Shown here in pieces: positions 43,475 to 51,588 of a stretch of 64,000 nt of DNA. How positions within the stretch are numbered: position 1 is the stretch's first letter; the number at the start of each line of letters is the position of its first letter. The DNA is from Albirhodobacter sp042466415 (GTDB lineage: Bacteria; Pseudomonadota; Alphaproteobacteria; Rhodobacterales; Rhodobacteraceae): assembly GCF_042466415.1 (NCBI RefSeq), contig NZ_JAXHCH010000002.1:1860001-1924000 (forward strand), in the 5' to 3' direction. A program made the position numbers and the translations under genes. Below the pieces are notes generated by a model. That model made no database searches, was not told the origin of the DNA, and worked only from the letters and a program-made list of their open reading frames with translations.

Positions 43475-45331
43475 ATGAAACGGTTTATTCAGTCTACAGC
43501 GGTTCTTTCCGTCGCATTCATGCACGCGTCCCCGTGGGCGCTGACCGCGCAAACCCTACCCGAGGCAGGCACCGCACAAGTTGAAAGCGCCGCCCCCACC
43601 TGTGATCCCGCGCCCTGCCCGCCTGAAAACGATGCGCTGACGGCGGACCCGACTCTAGGCGCGCAGGCCGCGAAAGAGGCGGAGGCCGAGGCAAAAGCGC
43701 GAGCCGACGCGCAGGCCGCGAAAGACGCGGAGGCCGAAGCAAAAGCACAAGCCGACGCGCAAGCAGCGAAAGACGCAGAGGCCGAGGCAAAAGCACAAGC
43801 CAACGCGCAGGCAGCGAAAGACGCGGAAGCCGAGGCAAAAGCGCAAGCCGATGCGCAGGCAGCGAAAGACGCGAACGCCGAGGCAAAAGCACAAGCCGAC
43901 GCGCAGGCCGCGAAAGACGCAGAAGCCGAAGCAAAAGCGCAAGCCGATGCGCAGGCCGCGAAAGACGCGAACGCCGAGGCGAAAGCGCAGGCCGATGCGC
44001 AGGCAGCGAAAGACGCGGAAGCCGAGGCGAAAGCGCAGGCCGATGCGCAGGCAGCGAAAGACGCGGAGGGAGAAGCACAAGCCGACGCCAAAGCCGCACC
44101 GCAGGAACCGTTTATCGATCCTAACGCCGGTTTAAAAACCGCCGATGAGCGCCTCGATCCCGATGCCGCGCCAGTTGACGCGCCGATCGTCTCCGAAGCT
44201 GAAAAGGACGCTCTATCGAACCTGCTGACGCTTGGGGCGTCTCCTGATCGAGGCGCGACTGCGGGCGCTCAACCCGTCGCGGCGGGCGATGCCGCCCGGG
44301 ATGCCTCCGACGCACCGCAGGCCGTCACCGCAACCACACAAACCGTAACCGCGGACGATATCCGGAGCGCAACCGAAGAATACGAGGCCGCACCGCAGAC
44401 TGTCGCGCCCGGCCAGAAGAACCGCCTCTCAAATTTGGAGAAGGCAGGGCTCTTGGGGCTGGGGGCACTGGTCGTCGGATCTATCCTGAAGAACAATTCT
44501 GAGGCGGCGGCTGCAGACGAAAATAGCCAACAGGTGGTCTCGAATACCGGTGACCGCGTCGTTGTGCGCCATCCCGACGGCACCTATCAAGTGTTCAAGG
44601 ACGATGATGCGCTCCTGCGCCGCCCCGGGAGCACGCTCAATACCGAAACCTACCGCGATGGATCGACGCGCACAGTGGTGGACCGTGAGGACGGATCTCA
44701 AATCACAACCCTACGCGATGCGACGGGCCGCGTGTTGCAGCGGACACGGATTGATCCGCGCGGGCGTGAAACGGTGTTCTTCGATGATCTCGCACCGGAA
44801 ACCGAAGTCGTCACGACGTCTTTGCCACAACCCCGCGCACGCCCCTTGGTGATCGACGCGCGCAATGATGACGCGGCCCTGAAAGCCGCCCTTGCCCAGC
44901 GTGAGATTGAAAAGCTCGGGCGGAGTTTCAGCTTACGTCAGGTGCGCGATATCGCCCCCTTGCGTCAGCTCGCCGCGATGATCGGTGTTGATAACGTCAC
45001 CTTCACGTCAGGCTCTTCGGCCTTGTCGACGGCCCAAGTGGATGCGCTGGCCGATCTGGGCGAGGTGATGCAAAAAATGCTCGCCGCGAACCCGAGCGAA
45101 GTGTTCCTGATTGAAGGTCACACGGATGCGACAGGAAATGCCGCGATGAACCTCGCGCTCTCGGATCGCCGCGCGGAAACCGTGGCCCTCGCTCTGACCC
45201 AGTATTTCGATGTGCCGCCGGAAAATATGGTGGTGCAAGGCTACGGCGAGACGGAATTGCTGATCGATACGCAAGAGAATGAGGAACGTAACCGACGCGT
45301 CGCGGTGCGGATCATTACGCCGCTTTTGTAA
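43475..45331 (+). CDS. OmpA-family protein with a long Ala/Glu/Lys repeat region
   Basis: 618 aa. Signal peptide (about residues 1-26, ending LTAQ). Residues 63-204 are a tandem repeat of a 16-residue unit (AQAAKDAEAEAKAQAD), eight full copies and one partial, predicted to form a single long alpha-helix or coiled coil. A middle region contains a short hydrophobic glycine-rich stretch (GLLGLGALVVGSIL). The C-terminal OmpA domain binds peptidoglycan (LIEGHTDATGNAAMNLALSDRRAETV, RNRRVAVRI). The repeat part may span the periplasm. Function unknown. Copy number of the repeat may vary between strains. Confidence 0.9.
   Translation: MKRFIQSTAVLSVAFMHASPWALTAQTLPEAGTAQVESAAPTCDPAPCPPENDALTADPTLGAQAAKEAEAEAKARADAQAAKDAEAEAKAQADAQAAKDAEAEAKAQANAQAAKDAEAEAKAQADAQAAKDANAEAKAQADAQAAKDAEAEAKAQADAQAAKDANAEAKAQADAQAAKDAEAEAKAQADAQAAKDAEGEAQADAKAAPQEPFIDPNAGLKTADERLDPDAAPVDAPIVSEAEKDALSNLLTLGASPDRGATAGAQPVAAGDAARDASDAPQAVTATTQTVTADDIRSATEEYEAAPQTVAPGQKNRLSNLEKAGLLGLGALVVGSILKNNSEAAAADENSQQVVSNTGDRVVVRHPDGTYQVFKDDDALLRRPGSTLNTETYRDGSTRTVVDREDGSQITTLRDATGRVLQRTRIDPRGRETVFFDDLAPETEVVTTSLPQPRARPLVIDARNDDAALKAALAQREIEKLGRSFSLRQVRDIAPLRQLAAMIGVDNVTFTSGSSALSTAQVDALADLGEVMQKMLAANPSEVFLIEGHTDATGNAAMNLALSDRRAETVALALTQYFDVPPENMVVQGYGETELLIDTQENEERNRRVAVRIITPLL
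43661..44086 (+). repeat. 48-base tandem repeat array inside the OmpA gene
   Basis: Eight full 48-base units plus a 42-base partial unit, in frame, encoding the 16-residue repeat. Units differ by few bases, including GAC-GCG-AAC versus GAC-GCG-GAA changes that give alternating AEAEAK and ANAEAK. The near identity suggests recent expansion or recombination. Confidence 0.92.
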
Positions 45332-45389
45332 CCAACGAGTGTCCGGGCGGTCCCCTGCCCGCTCGGACAATCGCCACCCTAGACTAGCG

Positions 45390-46013
45390 TCACTCGGGAT
45401 CACCTTGGCGTTGACCTGCGGGATCGATCCACCAACACAGCACGCGGCCCCCGCCTGACGGCTGCGCGACATCGACGGAGTTGCCCTCGCCTTGAACTGC
45501 GCCCCCTTCGACCAGTTCGCGATGACAGGTGATCCCCGCAATCTCGACGCGCCCCAAAGCCCCGTAACCCAGTTGCGCCGCAATCACCTTCTCGATCAAA
45601 AGCGGGCTGATTTCATCAGGCGTCGCGCTGGCGGGATCTTTCACGATCATCGAGATCCGGTCTCGCTTTGCCTCATCCTGTGCAATGATTTGCTGTGCGG
45701 CTTGCAGGAAGGCGGCTTCGGTCGCGATATAGGCCTCTAGCTTCGGCAAGCTGCGCTGCGGGGGCTTTTTTAGCTTGATCCGCCCAGCATCATACAGCGC
45801 CTTAAGCACCCGCGCGCCGATCGGAGACACCAGCGCCACCCGCCCGTCATAAAACGCGAGGTCCTGCTCGTCTCGCGATAGTCGCACGGCGCCAAAACGG
45901 CCATCTTGCAATGCTTTTCGCAACGCCGCCAATGCCGGCGTACGATGCACATCGGGTATGAGATCAATCACCGACAACGCGGGCTTCATGAGGTCTTGAA
46001 TAGCCCAAAGCAT
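45390..46013 (-). CDS. Hypothetical protein
   Basis: 207 aa, soluble, no signal peptide. The frame opens MLWAIQDLMKPALSVIDLIP and later contains RLSRDEQDLAFYDGRVALVSPIGARVL (residues ~45-70) and KPPQRSLPKLEAYIATEAAF. No family is recognised. A second in-frame ATG nine codons in could be the start. It is convergent with the OmpA gene and divergent from the IclR regulator, so it stands alone. The absence of a near stop in a 208-codon frame with normal codon use supports it being real. Confidence 0.65.
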   Translation of the reverse strand: MLWAIQDLMKPALSVIDLIPDVHRTPALAALRKALQDGRFGAVRLSRDEQDLAFYDGRVALVSPIGARVLKALYDAGRIKLKKPPQRSLPKLEAYIATEAAFLQAAQQIIAQDEAKRDRISMIVKDPASATPDEISPLLIEKVIAAQLGYGALGRVEIAGITCHRELVEGGAVQGEGNSVDVAQPSGGGRVLCWWIDPAGQRQGDPE

Positions 46014-46166
46014 AGCACAACCTTCTTAACGAGATAGGAACGATCTTAGGGCCGCCGGCGCGACAAGTCCACCAAACAGCCCGAGCCGGCGTGACGCTTT
46101 GGGCTTTTCATTTGAGTGCTAAAACCGCAGATTATCGGCTCCGCTCTCCAACAACGATGTCCGCGC

Positions 46167-46955
46167 ATGCCTCCCCCCTCCGAAAACACGACAATCCAAT
46201 CCGTGACGCGCGCGCTCGCGCTGTTGGAGCGCTTGGCCCTGACCGAAAACGGGATGCGATTGTCCGATCTCGCAAAGGCAGAGGGTCTGGCGATCTCGAC
46301 CACGCACCGGATGCTCACAACGCTGGAAGATCGCGGGTTTGCCCAGACGACGGCGGACGGGCTTTGGCATGTGGGGCGGCGCGCTTTTGCTGTGGGCGGG
46401 GCCTATACACGTCGCCTCTCATTTCTTGCCCCCGCGCAGCCTGTCTTACGCCGCCTGCGCGACGAAACGCGCGAAACCGCAAATCTCGGACGGATTGAGG
46501 AAGGCGAGGTGGTTACGCTGGCGCAATCCGAAAGTCGCGAGATCATGCGCGCGATCGCGGCGCCCGGCGGCCACACGCCCGTGATGAATTCGGGAATCGG
46601 CAAGGCCATTGCCGCGACATGGCCCGATGCAGCCATCGCAGCACATGTCGCACGATACGGGCTGCGGCCAATGACACGCAACGCGCTAGGCTCAATCGAG
46701 GCAGTGATGGCGCAAATGGCTGTCATCCGAACGCGCGGCTATGCGGTGGATGACGAGGAGTTTGTTATGGGGATGCGATGCGTTGCCGCCGTTGTCTGGT
46801 CGCCCGAGTACGAACCTGTCTGCGCAATTTCAATCTCGGGCCTCGCCGCGCGCGTCACACCTGATCGCGTCGCGGAAATCGGCGCGATTGTTCGCCGCTC
46901 GGCCGAGGCCCTCACCGAGATTCTCGGGGGGCGCGCCGCGATATTGGAAGACTAA
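46167..46955 (+). CDS. IclR-family transcriptional regulator
   Basis: 262 aa. N-terminal winged helix (IQSVTRALALLERLA, LSDLAKAEGLAISTTHRML) and C-terminal IclR ligand domain (MNSGIGKAIAATWP, RGYAVDDEEFVMGMRCVAA, AISISGLAARVTPDRV). IclR proteins commonly repress glyoxylate or aromatic acid genes and sense small carboxylic acids such as glyoxylate or pyruvate. Its immediate downstream neighbour is glcB, so glyoxylate metabolism is the likely target. The ATG at 46167 is preferred over 46116; the RBS is weak. Confidence 0.9.
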   Translation: MPPPSENTTIQSVTRALALLERLALTENGMRLSDLAKAEGLAISTTHRMLTTLEDRGFAQTTADGLWHVGRRAFAVGGAYTRRLSFLAPAQPVLRRLRDETRETANLGRIEEGEVVTLAQSESREIMRAIAAPGGHTPVMNSGIGKAIAATWPDAAIAAHVARYGLRPMTRNALGSIEAVMAQMAVIRTRGYAVDDEEFVMGMRCVAAVVWSPEYEPVCAISISGLAARVTPDRVAEIGAIVRRSAEALTEILGGRAAILED

Positions 46956-47052
46956 TTTCCACGATGCGGAAAACCATGCAGCACCCCCTCGCGGTTTGGC
47001 GCGGCTCGGGTAGTGTAGTCCCAAATCGGAACGACTTTGGAGGGATGCTCGA

Positions 47053-49203
47053 ATGACCTATGTGAACCGCGCCGAGCTGAGCGTAGACGAACAGTTGGCC
47101 AAATTTGTTGAAACCGAGCTCTTGGCAGGCACATCCGTGCAAGCGCAAGACTTCTGGGCTGGGTATTCCGCTCTGCTCCAAGACCTTGCCCCCGAAAATG
47201 CGCGCCTTTTGGCGAAACGCGAGGACTTGCAATCACAGATCGACGCTTGGCATGCGGATCGCGCGGGCCAGCCATATGACGCGCAAGCGACGCGCGCGTT
47301 CCTCACGCAGATTGGCTACCTCGCCGCCCAAGGCGCACCATTCGAGATCGGCACAGGTCCGGTTGATCCCGAAATGTCGAGCCTCGCAGGCCCGCAATTG
47401 GTCGTGCCGGTGATGAACGCCCGTTTCGCACTCAATGCGGCGAATGCGCGGTGGGGCTCGCTTTATGATGCACTTTACGGCACGGATGCGCTTCCGGGCG
47501 CCCCAAAAGGCAAGGCTTACGATACCGCCCGCGGCGCGGCGGCCGTGGCATGGGCCGCAGAGTTCCTCGACGGCGCTGTGCCGCTGGTAAGCGGATCGCA
47601 CAAAGATGCCCAATCCTACCGCGTGGAAGACGGCGCATTGATCGTGGCCTTCGCTGACGGCGAGACCACGCTCAAAGATCCGGCTGCCTATGTGGGGCAA
47701 TCGGGTGCGGGCGATAAGCGCTCCTACCTGTTGGCGCATAACGGCTTGCACATTGAGCTGATGTTCGACCCCGCTCATCCGGTCGGCGCAGCGTCCGCTT
47801 CGGGGCTGCGGGATGTCGTGTTGGAAAGCGCGCTGACGGCGATTCAGGATTGCGAGGACTTGATCGCAGCCGTTGATGCCGAAGACAAAGTCGCTGTCTA
47901 CCGCAATTGGCTGGGCCTGATGAAGGGGGATCTGGCGGAGAGCTTCGAAAAGGGCGGCAAGGTGATGACCCGCGCGCTCAACCCTGATCGCAGCTTCACC
48001 GCGCCGGACGGTAGCACCCTCACCCTGCCCGGGCGGGCGGTTCTCTTGGTGCGCAATGTCGGGCATCTGATGACAACGGACGCGGTGATGATGGCAGGCG
48101 CCGAGACGCCCGAGGGCATTATGGATGCGGTCATGACTGTCGCTGGCGCGCTGCATGATTTGGCAAAAACCGATGGGCCACGAAATTCGCGCGCAGGGTC
48201 CGTTTACGTCGTGAAACCCAAGATGCACGGCCCTGAGGAGGTTGCTTTCGCAGACACGCTTTATGCCCGTGTCGAGGACCTGTTGGGGCTTGCCTGCGGA
48301 ACGGTGAAGCTTGGCGTGATGGATGAGGAACGCCGGACATCGGTCAATTTGCGCGAGTGCATTCGTGCCGTGAAAGATCGCATCGTGTTCATCAACACGG
48401 GCTTCCTTGATCGCACTGGCGACGAAATTCACACCTGCATGGCCGCAGGCGCTGTCGTGCCCAAGGCCGAAATGCGCACCTCTGCTTGGCTGACCGCCTA
48501 TGAGGACGGCAACGTCGACGCGGGGCTTGCCTCGGGTATGGCAGGGCGTGCCCAAATTGGCAAAGGCATGTGGGCCAAGCCCGACGCGATGGCCGAGATG
48601 CTAGAGGTGAAAATCGGGCATCCGAAATCCGGCGCGAACACGGCATGGGTGCCCTCTCCCACCGCCGCAACCCTGCATGCAACACATTATCACGCAGTCA
48701 ATGTGGCGGCCGTGCAAGAGACTTTGAAATCGCGCGACTATGCGTCCCAAGAAGCGTTGCTGACACCACCACTCCTGAATGGGCGCAACCTGTCGGCAGA
48801 CTCTGTTGCGCGCGAATTGGATATGAACTGCCAGTCCATTTTGGGCTATGTGGTGCGCTGGGTTGATCAGGGTATCGGGTGTTCGAAAGTGCCAGATATT
48901 GACGATGTTGGCTTGATGGAAGACCGTGCAACGCTGCGGATCTCATCGCAGGCGCTGGCAAACTGGCTATGCCACGGGTTGATCAGCGAGGCGCAAATCG
49001 ACGAGTCGCTGCGCCGTATGGCGCTGGCCGTAGATCGCCAAAACGCGACCGACCCTGCCTACACACCAATGGCCCCAGCCTACGACGGCCCCGCCTTCCT
49101 CGCCGCGCGCGATCTGATCGTGCAAGGCGCGGCGCAGCCGTCGGGATATACTGAACCACTCTTGCACGCTTGGCGGCGCAAGGCGAAAGCTCTCAAAGGA
49201 TAA
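47053..49203 (+). CDS. glcB: Malate synthase G
   Basis: 716 aa, the length of the single-domain bacterial malate synthase G. It condenses glyoxylate with acetyl-CoA to give malate. Landmarks: RWGSLYDALYGTDALPG, RNVGHLMTTDAV, the Mg site segment GAETPEGIMDAVMT, LGVMDEERRTSVNL and INTGFLDRTGDEIHTCM. RBS GGAGGG lies 8 bases upstream. It starts 97 bases after the IclR gene and is followed, after 4 bases, by the glcG-like gene, so the two are one operon. Isocitrate lyase is not in the window. Confidence 0.97.
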   Translation: MTYVNRAELSVDEQLAKFVETELLAGTSVQAQDFWAGYSALLQDLAPENARLLAKREDLQSQIDAWHADRAGQPYDAQATRAFLTQIGYLAAQGAPFEIGTGPVDPEMSSLAGPQLVVPVMNARFALNAANARWGSLYDALYGTDALPGAPKGKAYDTARGAAAVAWAAEFLDGAVPLVSGSHKDAQSYRVEDGALIVAFADGETTLKDPAAYVGQSGAGDKRSYLLAHNGLHIELMFDPAHPVGAASASGLRDVVLESALTAIQDCEDLIAAVDAEDKVAVYRNWLGLMKGDLAESFEKGGKVMTRALNPDRSFTAPDGSTLTLPGRAVLLVRNVGHLMTTDAVMMAGAETPEGIMDAVMTVAGALHDLAKTDGPRNSRAGSVYVVKPKMHGPEEVAFADTLYARVEDLLGLACGTVKLGVMDEERRTSVNLRECIRAVKDRIVFINTGFLDRTGDEIHTCMAAGAVVPKAEMRTSAWLTAYEDGNVDAGLASGMAGRAQIGKGMWAKPDAMAEMLEVKIGHPKSGANTAWVPSPTAATLHATHYHAVNVAAVQETLKSRDYASQEALLTPPLLNGRNLSADSVARELDMNCQSILGYVVRWVDQGIGCSKVPDIDDVGLMEDRATLRISSQALANWLCHGLISEAQIDESLRRMALAVDRQNATDPAYTPMAPAYDGPAFLAARDLIVQGAAQPSGYTEPLLHAWRRKAKALKG

Positions 49204-49207
49204 TATA

Positions 49208-49624
49208 ATGATCACGATACAACGACTCGATCTCGATGACGCGCGCAAGATGATCGCGGGCGGGCAAGCAAAAGCACGTGAAATCGGTGTGCCGATGTGC
49301 ATCGCGATTACCGATGAGAGCGGCCAGCTGATCGCATTTGAGAGAATGGAGGGCGGCAAGGTGACATCCAGCACCATCGCCATCGACAAAGCCTTCACCG
49401 CGGCGGGAGCCAAGAAAGCAACGCATGAATACGGCGCAGCGAGCCAGCCGGGCGCGCCTGCTTACGGCATCGCGTCAGCAATTGGCGGGCGTCTGATGGT
49501 GGTTGGCGGCGGCTTGCCTGTGATGGTCGACGGCGCATGCGTGGGTGGCATCGGCGTGTCTTCGGGCACGCCCTTGCAAGATCAAGAAGTCGCACAAGCC
49601 GGCATCGACGCGCTGCTCGGCTAA
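49208..49624 (+). CDS. glcG: GlcG/HbpS-family heme-binding protein
   Basis: 138 aa. GlcG/HbpS fold: ARKMIAGGQAKAREIGVPMCIAITDESG, then IDKAFTAAGAKKAT and GGGLPVMVDGACVGGIGVSS. In E. coli GlcG is encoded in the glycolate operon next to glcB, as here. The function in glyoxylate metabolism is not known; the related HbpS of Streptomyces binds heme. The start lies 4 bases after the glcB stop (AAGGATAAT upstream), so it is translationally linked. Confidence 0.9.
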   Translation: MITIQRLDLDDARKMIAGGQAKAREIGVPMCIAITDESGQLIAFERMEGGKVTSSTIAIDKAFTAAGAKKATHEYGAASQPGAPAYGIASAIGGRLMVVGGGLPVMVDGACVGGIGVSSGTPLQDQEVAQAGIDALLG

Positions 49625-49658
49625 AGAGACCTAACGAAAGACCGCCACTCATGAAACG

Positions 49659-49684
49659 AAAGGGGGCCAGCGGCCCCCTTTTTA
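49659..49684. terminator. Bidirectional terminator after glcG
   Basis: AAGGGGGCC and GGCCCCCTT pair around a 3-base loop, with a T tract on the plus strand (CCCCCTTTTT). It lies between glcG and the convergent glutamate-synthase-like gene. Confidence 0.85.
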
Positions 49685-49699
49685 ACATTCGCAAGCGTG

Positions 49700-49849
49700 T
49701 CAGACGCCCTCGTCGATCGGCTCGAAGGCATCGGGCCGCGCGCGCAGCCAACGCTCGAGATAGCCGAAGCGTTCGTCATCCTCGCGCAGCAAAAATCCTT
49801 CCGGCATATAGGGGGAGACCTGTTGGCCCGTCACCATATTGCGATCAGA
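49700..49849 (-). pseudogene. Displaced 3' end of the glutamate-synthase-like gene (frameshifted tail)
   Basis: Reading on past the TGA at 49847-49845 in the +1 frame, starting at 49849, gives 49 further residues and a stop at 49702-49700. It reads SDRNMVTGQQVSPYMPEGFL, followed by DDERFGYLERWLRARP and ending EPIDEGV. This is the kind of C-terminal tail expected for this protein family. Removing one T from GAGTTCTGAT would join the frames as VRESDRNMV. Confidence 0.7.
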
Positions 49850-51314
49850 ACTCTCGCACCATCAGGTGATGCGGCAAGAATCCCCAAGGGGAATCCAGCC
49901 CCGCCGCACCCGTCATCTCGCCCAGAGCCTTGAGCGTGTTGCGGTGGAAGTTCGCGACCCGCGTCGCCTTATCGGGCACAACCAGCGCCCGCTGTCGAAT
50001 CGGATCTTGCGTTGCCACGCCTACGGGGCAACAATTCGTGTGACAGGCTTGCGCCTGAATACAGCCGATCGAGAACATAAATCCGCGCGCAGAATTCGCC
50101 CAGTCTGCACCAAGCGCAAGAGCCTTCGCGATATCGAATGCCGTGACCAGCTTTCCAGACGCGCCGATCTTAATCCTGTCGCGCAGCCCAGCACCGCGCA
50201 GGGTGTTATGCACAAAGGTCAGCCCCTCCACGAGCGGCATCCCCATATGGTTTGCAAATTCCAACGGAGCAGCACCCGTCCCACCTTCTTTACCGTCCAC
50301 GACGATGAAATCAGGCGTGACCCCAGTTTTCAGCATCGCTTTGACAATACACATAAATTCGCGGCGGTGGCCGATACACAGCTTGAACCCGATAGGTTTA
50401 CCATCGCTCAACTGACGCAGCTCGCGAATAAATTCCATCATTTCCAACGGCGTTGAGAACGCGGAATGGGAAGCCGGTGAGATGCAATCGACGCCCATCG
50501 GGACCCCGCGCGCCTCTGCAATCTCCGGCGAGATTTTCGACGCGGGCAACATCCCCCCGTGCCCAGGCTTGGCGCCCTGGCTAAGCTTGATCTCGATCAT
50601 CTTCACCTGAGGATCGGCAGAGACCTTCGCGAACGCATCGGGATCAAAGCCACCTTCGGGTGTGCGACACCCGAAATAGCCGGACCCCAACTCCCAGATC
50701 AAATCGCCGCCGCCGACACGGTGATAGCGCGAGATCCCGCCCTCGCCCGTATCATGCGCAAAGCCCCCTGCTGCAGCACCGCGATTAAGTGCCTCGATCG
50801 CATTCGCCGACAGCGATCCGAAACTCATCGCGGAAATATTATAAAGGGACGCGGAATAAGGCTTCGTGCAATCGGGGCCCCCGATCAACAAACGGAAGTT
50901 CGTATCCGCAATGTGCCGCGGCCGGATCGAATGGGTTAACCATTGGTAGCCCAAGTCGTAGACCCGCATCCTTGTGCCGAAGGGCCGCGCATCTTCCACG
51001 TTCTTCGCACGCTGGTACACGATCGAGCGCTCATCGCGCGAGAACGGTTCTTCATCCTGATCGCTCTCAATAAGGTACTGCCGGATTTCGGGCCGAATTC
51101 CCTCGAACAAAAACCGCATGTGGCCCACGACCGGATAATTGCGCAGCACGGAATGTCTTTTCTGAATAAGGTCATAGACCCCAAGACCTGTCAGGAAGGC
51201 AAAAGCGAAGAACCCGAGAACGAACCACCCGGACGACGCGACCCCAGCCAAGCAAAAAAGGCTCAACACCCCGCAAAGGACAAGCGGTGTATAGCGGGCA
51301 TAAGCAGTAAACAT
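49845..51314 (-). CDS. FMN-binding glutamate-synthase-like protein, frameshifted near the C-terminus
   Basis: 489 aa as read in one frame. Two N-terminal membrane helices (about residues 10-30 and 30-50) are followed by a GltB-like FMN domain: SAMSFGSLSANAIEALN, GEGGISRYHR, LSQGAKPGHGGMLP, FIVVDGKEGGTGAAPLEF, KIGASGKLVTAFDIAKALALGA, and the iron-sulfur cysteine segment CIQAQACHTNCCPVGVATQD. These proteins catalyse an unknown reaction; they lack the glutaminase part of glutamate synthase. The frame stops with VREF just after PHHLMVREF, but the usual tail continues in the +1 frame at 49700-49849. Full length would be about 537 aa. Confidence 0.85.
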   Translation of the reverse strand: MFTAYARYTPLVLCGVLSLFCLAGVASSGWFVLGFFAFAFLTGLGVYDLIQKRHSVLRNYPVVGHMRFLFEGIRPEIRQYLIESDQDEEPFSRDERSIVYQRAKNVEDARPFGTRMRVYDLGYQWLTHSIRPRHIADTNFRLLIGGPDCTKPYSASLYNISAMSFGSLSANAIEALNRGAAAGGFAHDTGEGGISRYHRVGGGDLIWELGSGYFGCRTPEGGFDPDAFAKVSADPQVKMIEIKLSQGAKPGHGGMLPASKISPEIAEARGVPMGVDCISPASHSAFSTPLEMMEFIRELRQLSDGKPIGFKLCIGHRREFMCIVKAMLKTGVTPDFIVVDGKEGGTGAAPLEFANHMGMPLVEGLTFVHNTLRGAGLRDRIKIGASGKLVTAFDIAKALALGADWANSARGFMFSIGCIQAQACHTNCCPVGVATQDPIRQRALVVPDKATRVANFHRNTLKALGEMTGAAGLDSPWGFLPHHLMVREF

Positions 51315-51588
51315 TCAGACATCTCTTTTCGCTGGCAAACAGGGCTGGCCGCACCCTCGCAGGTCTTGGTTACGGTTTCACTACCCTAAAGCAAAGTTTT
51401 CGACTGTCGACCCTTGCGCCAGCCCGTGGCATTGGCCGCATCCGCACAGACGAGAACACCTTGGCAAAGCGGATCGGTCTAGGCAATCGCATCACGATGC
51501 GTTAGAAAACGGGCCGAAACACACCTTGAAGCGCATACCGCAGCCCCATTCACGCTGCGGCCTCGCCAGACCTGATTGGATCCCGCTC

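Noticed and set aside
43489..44091. 200-residue minus-strand repeat protein, and the possibility of a CRISPR array
   Set aside because: The periodicity is the 48-base coding repeat of the OmpA gene. There are no unique spacers between repeats, so it is not CRISPR, and the antisense protein is a shadow.
47233..48555. 440-residue minus-strand open frame
   Set aside because: Antisense shadow of glcB, which has full family length and motifs.
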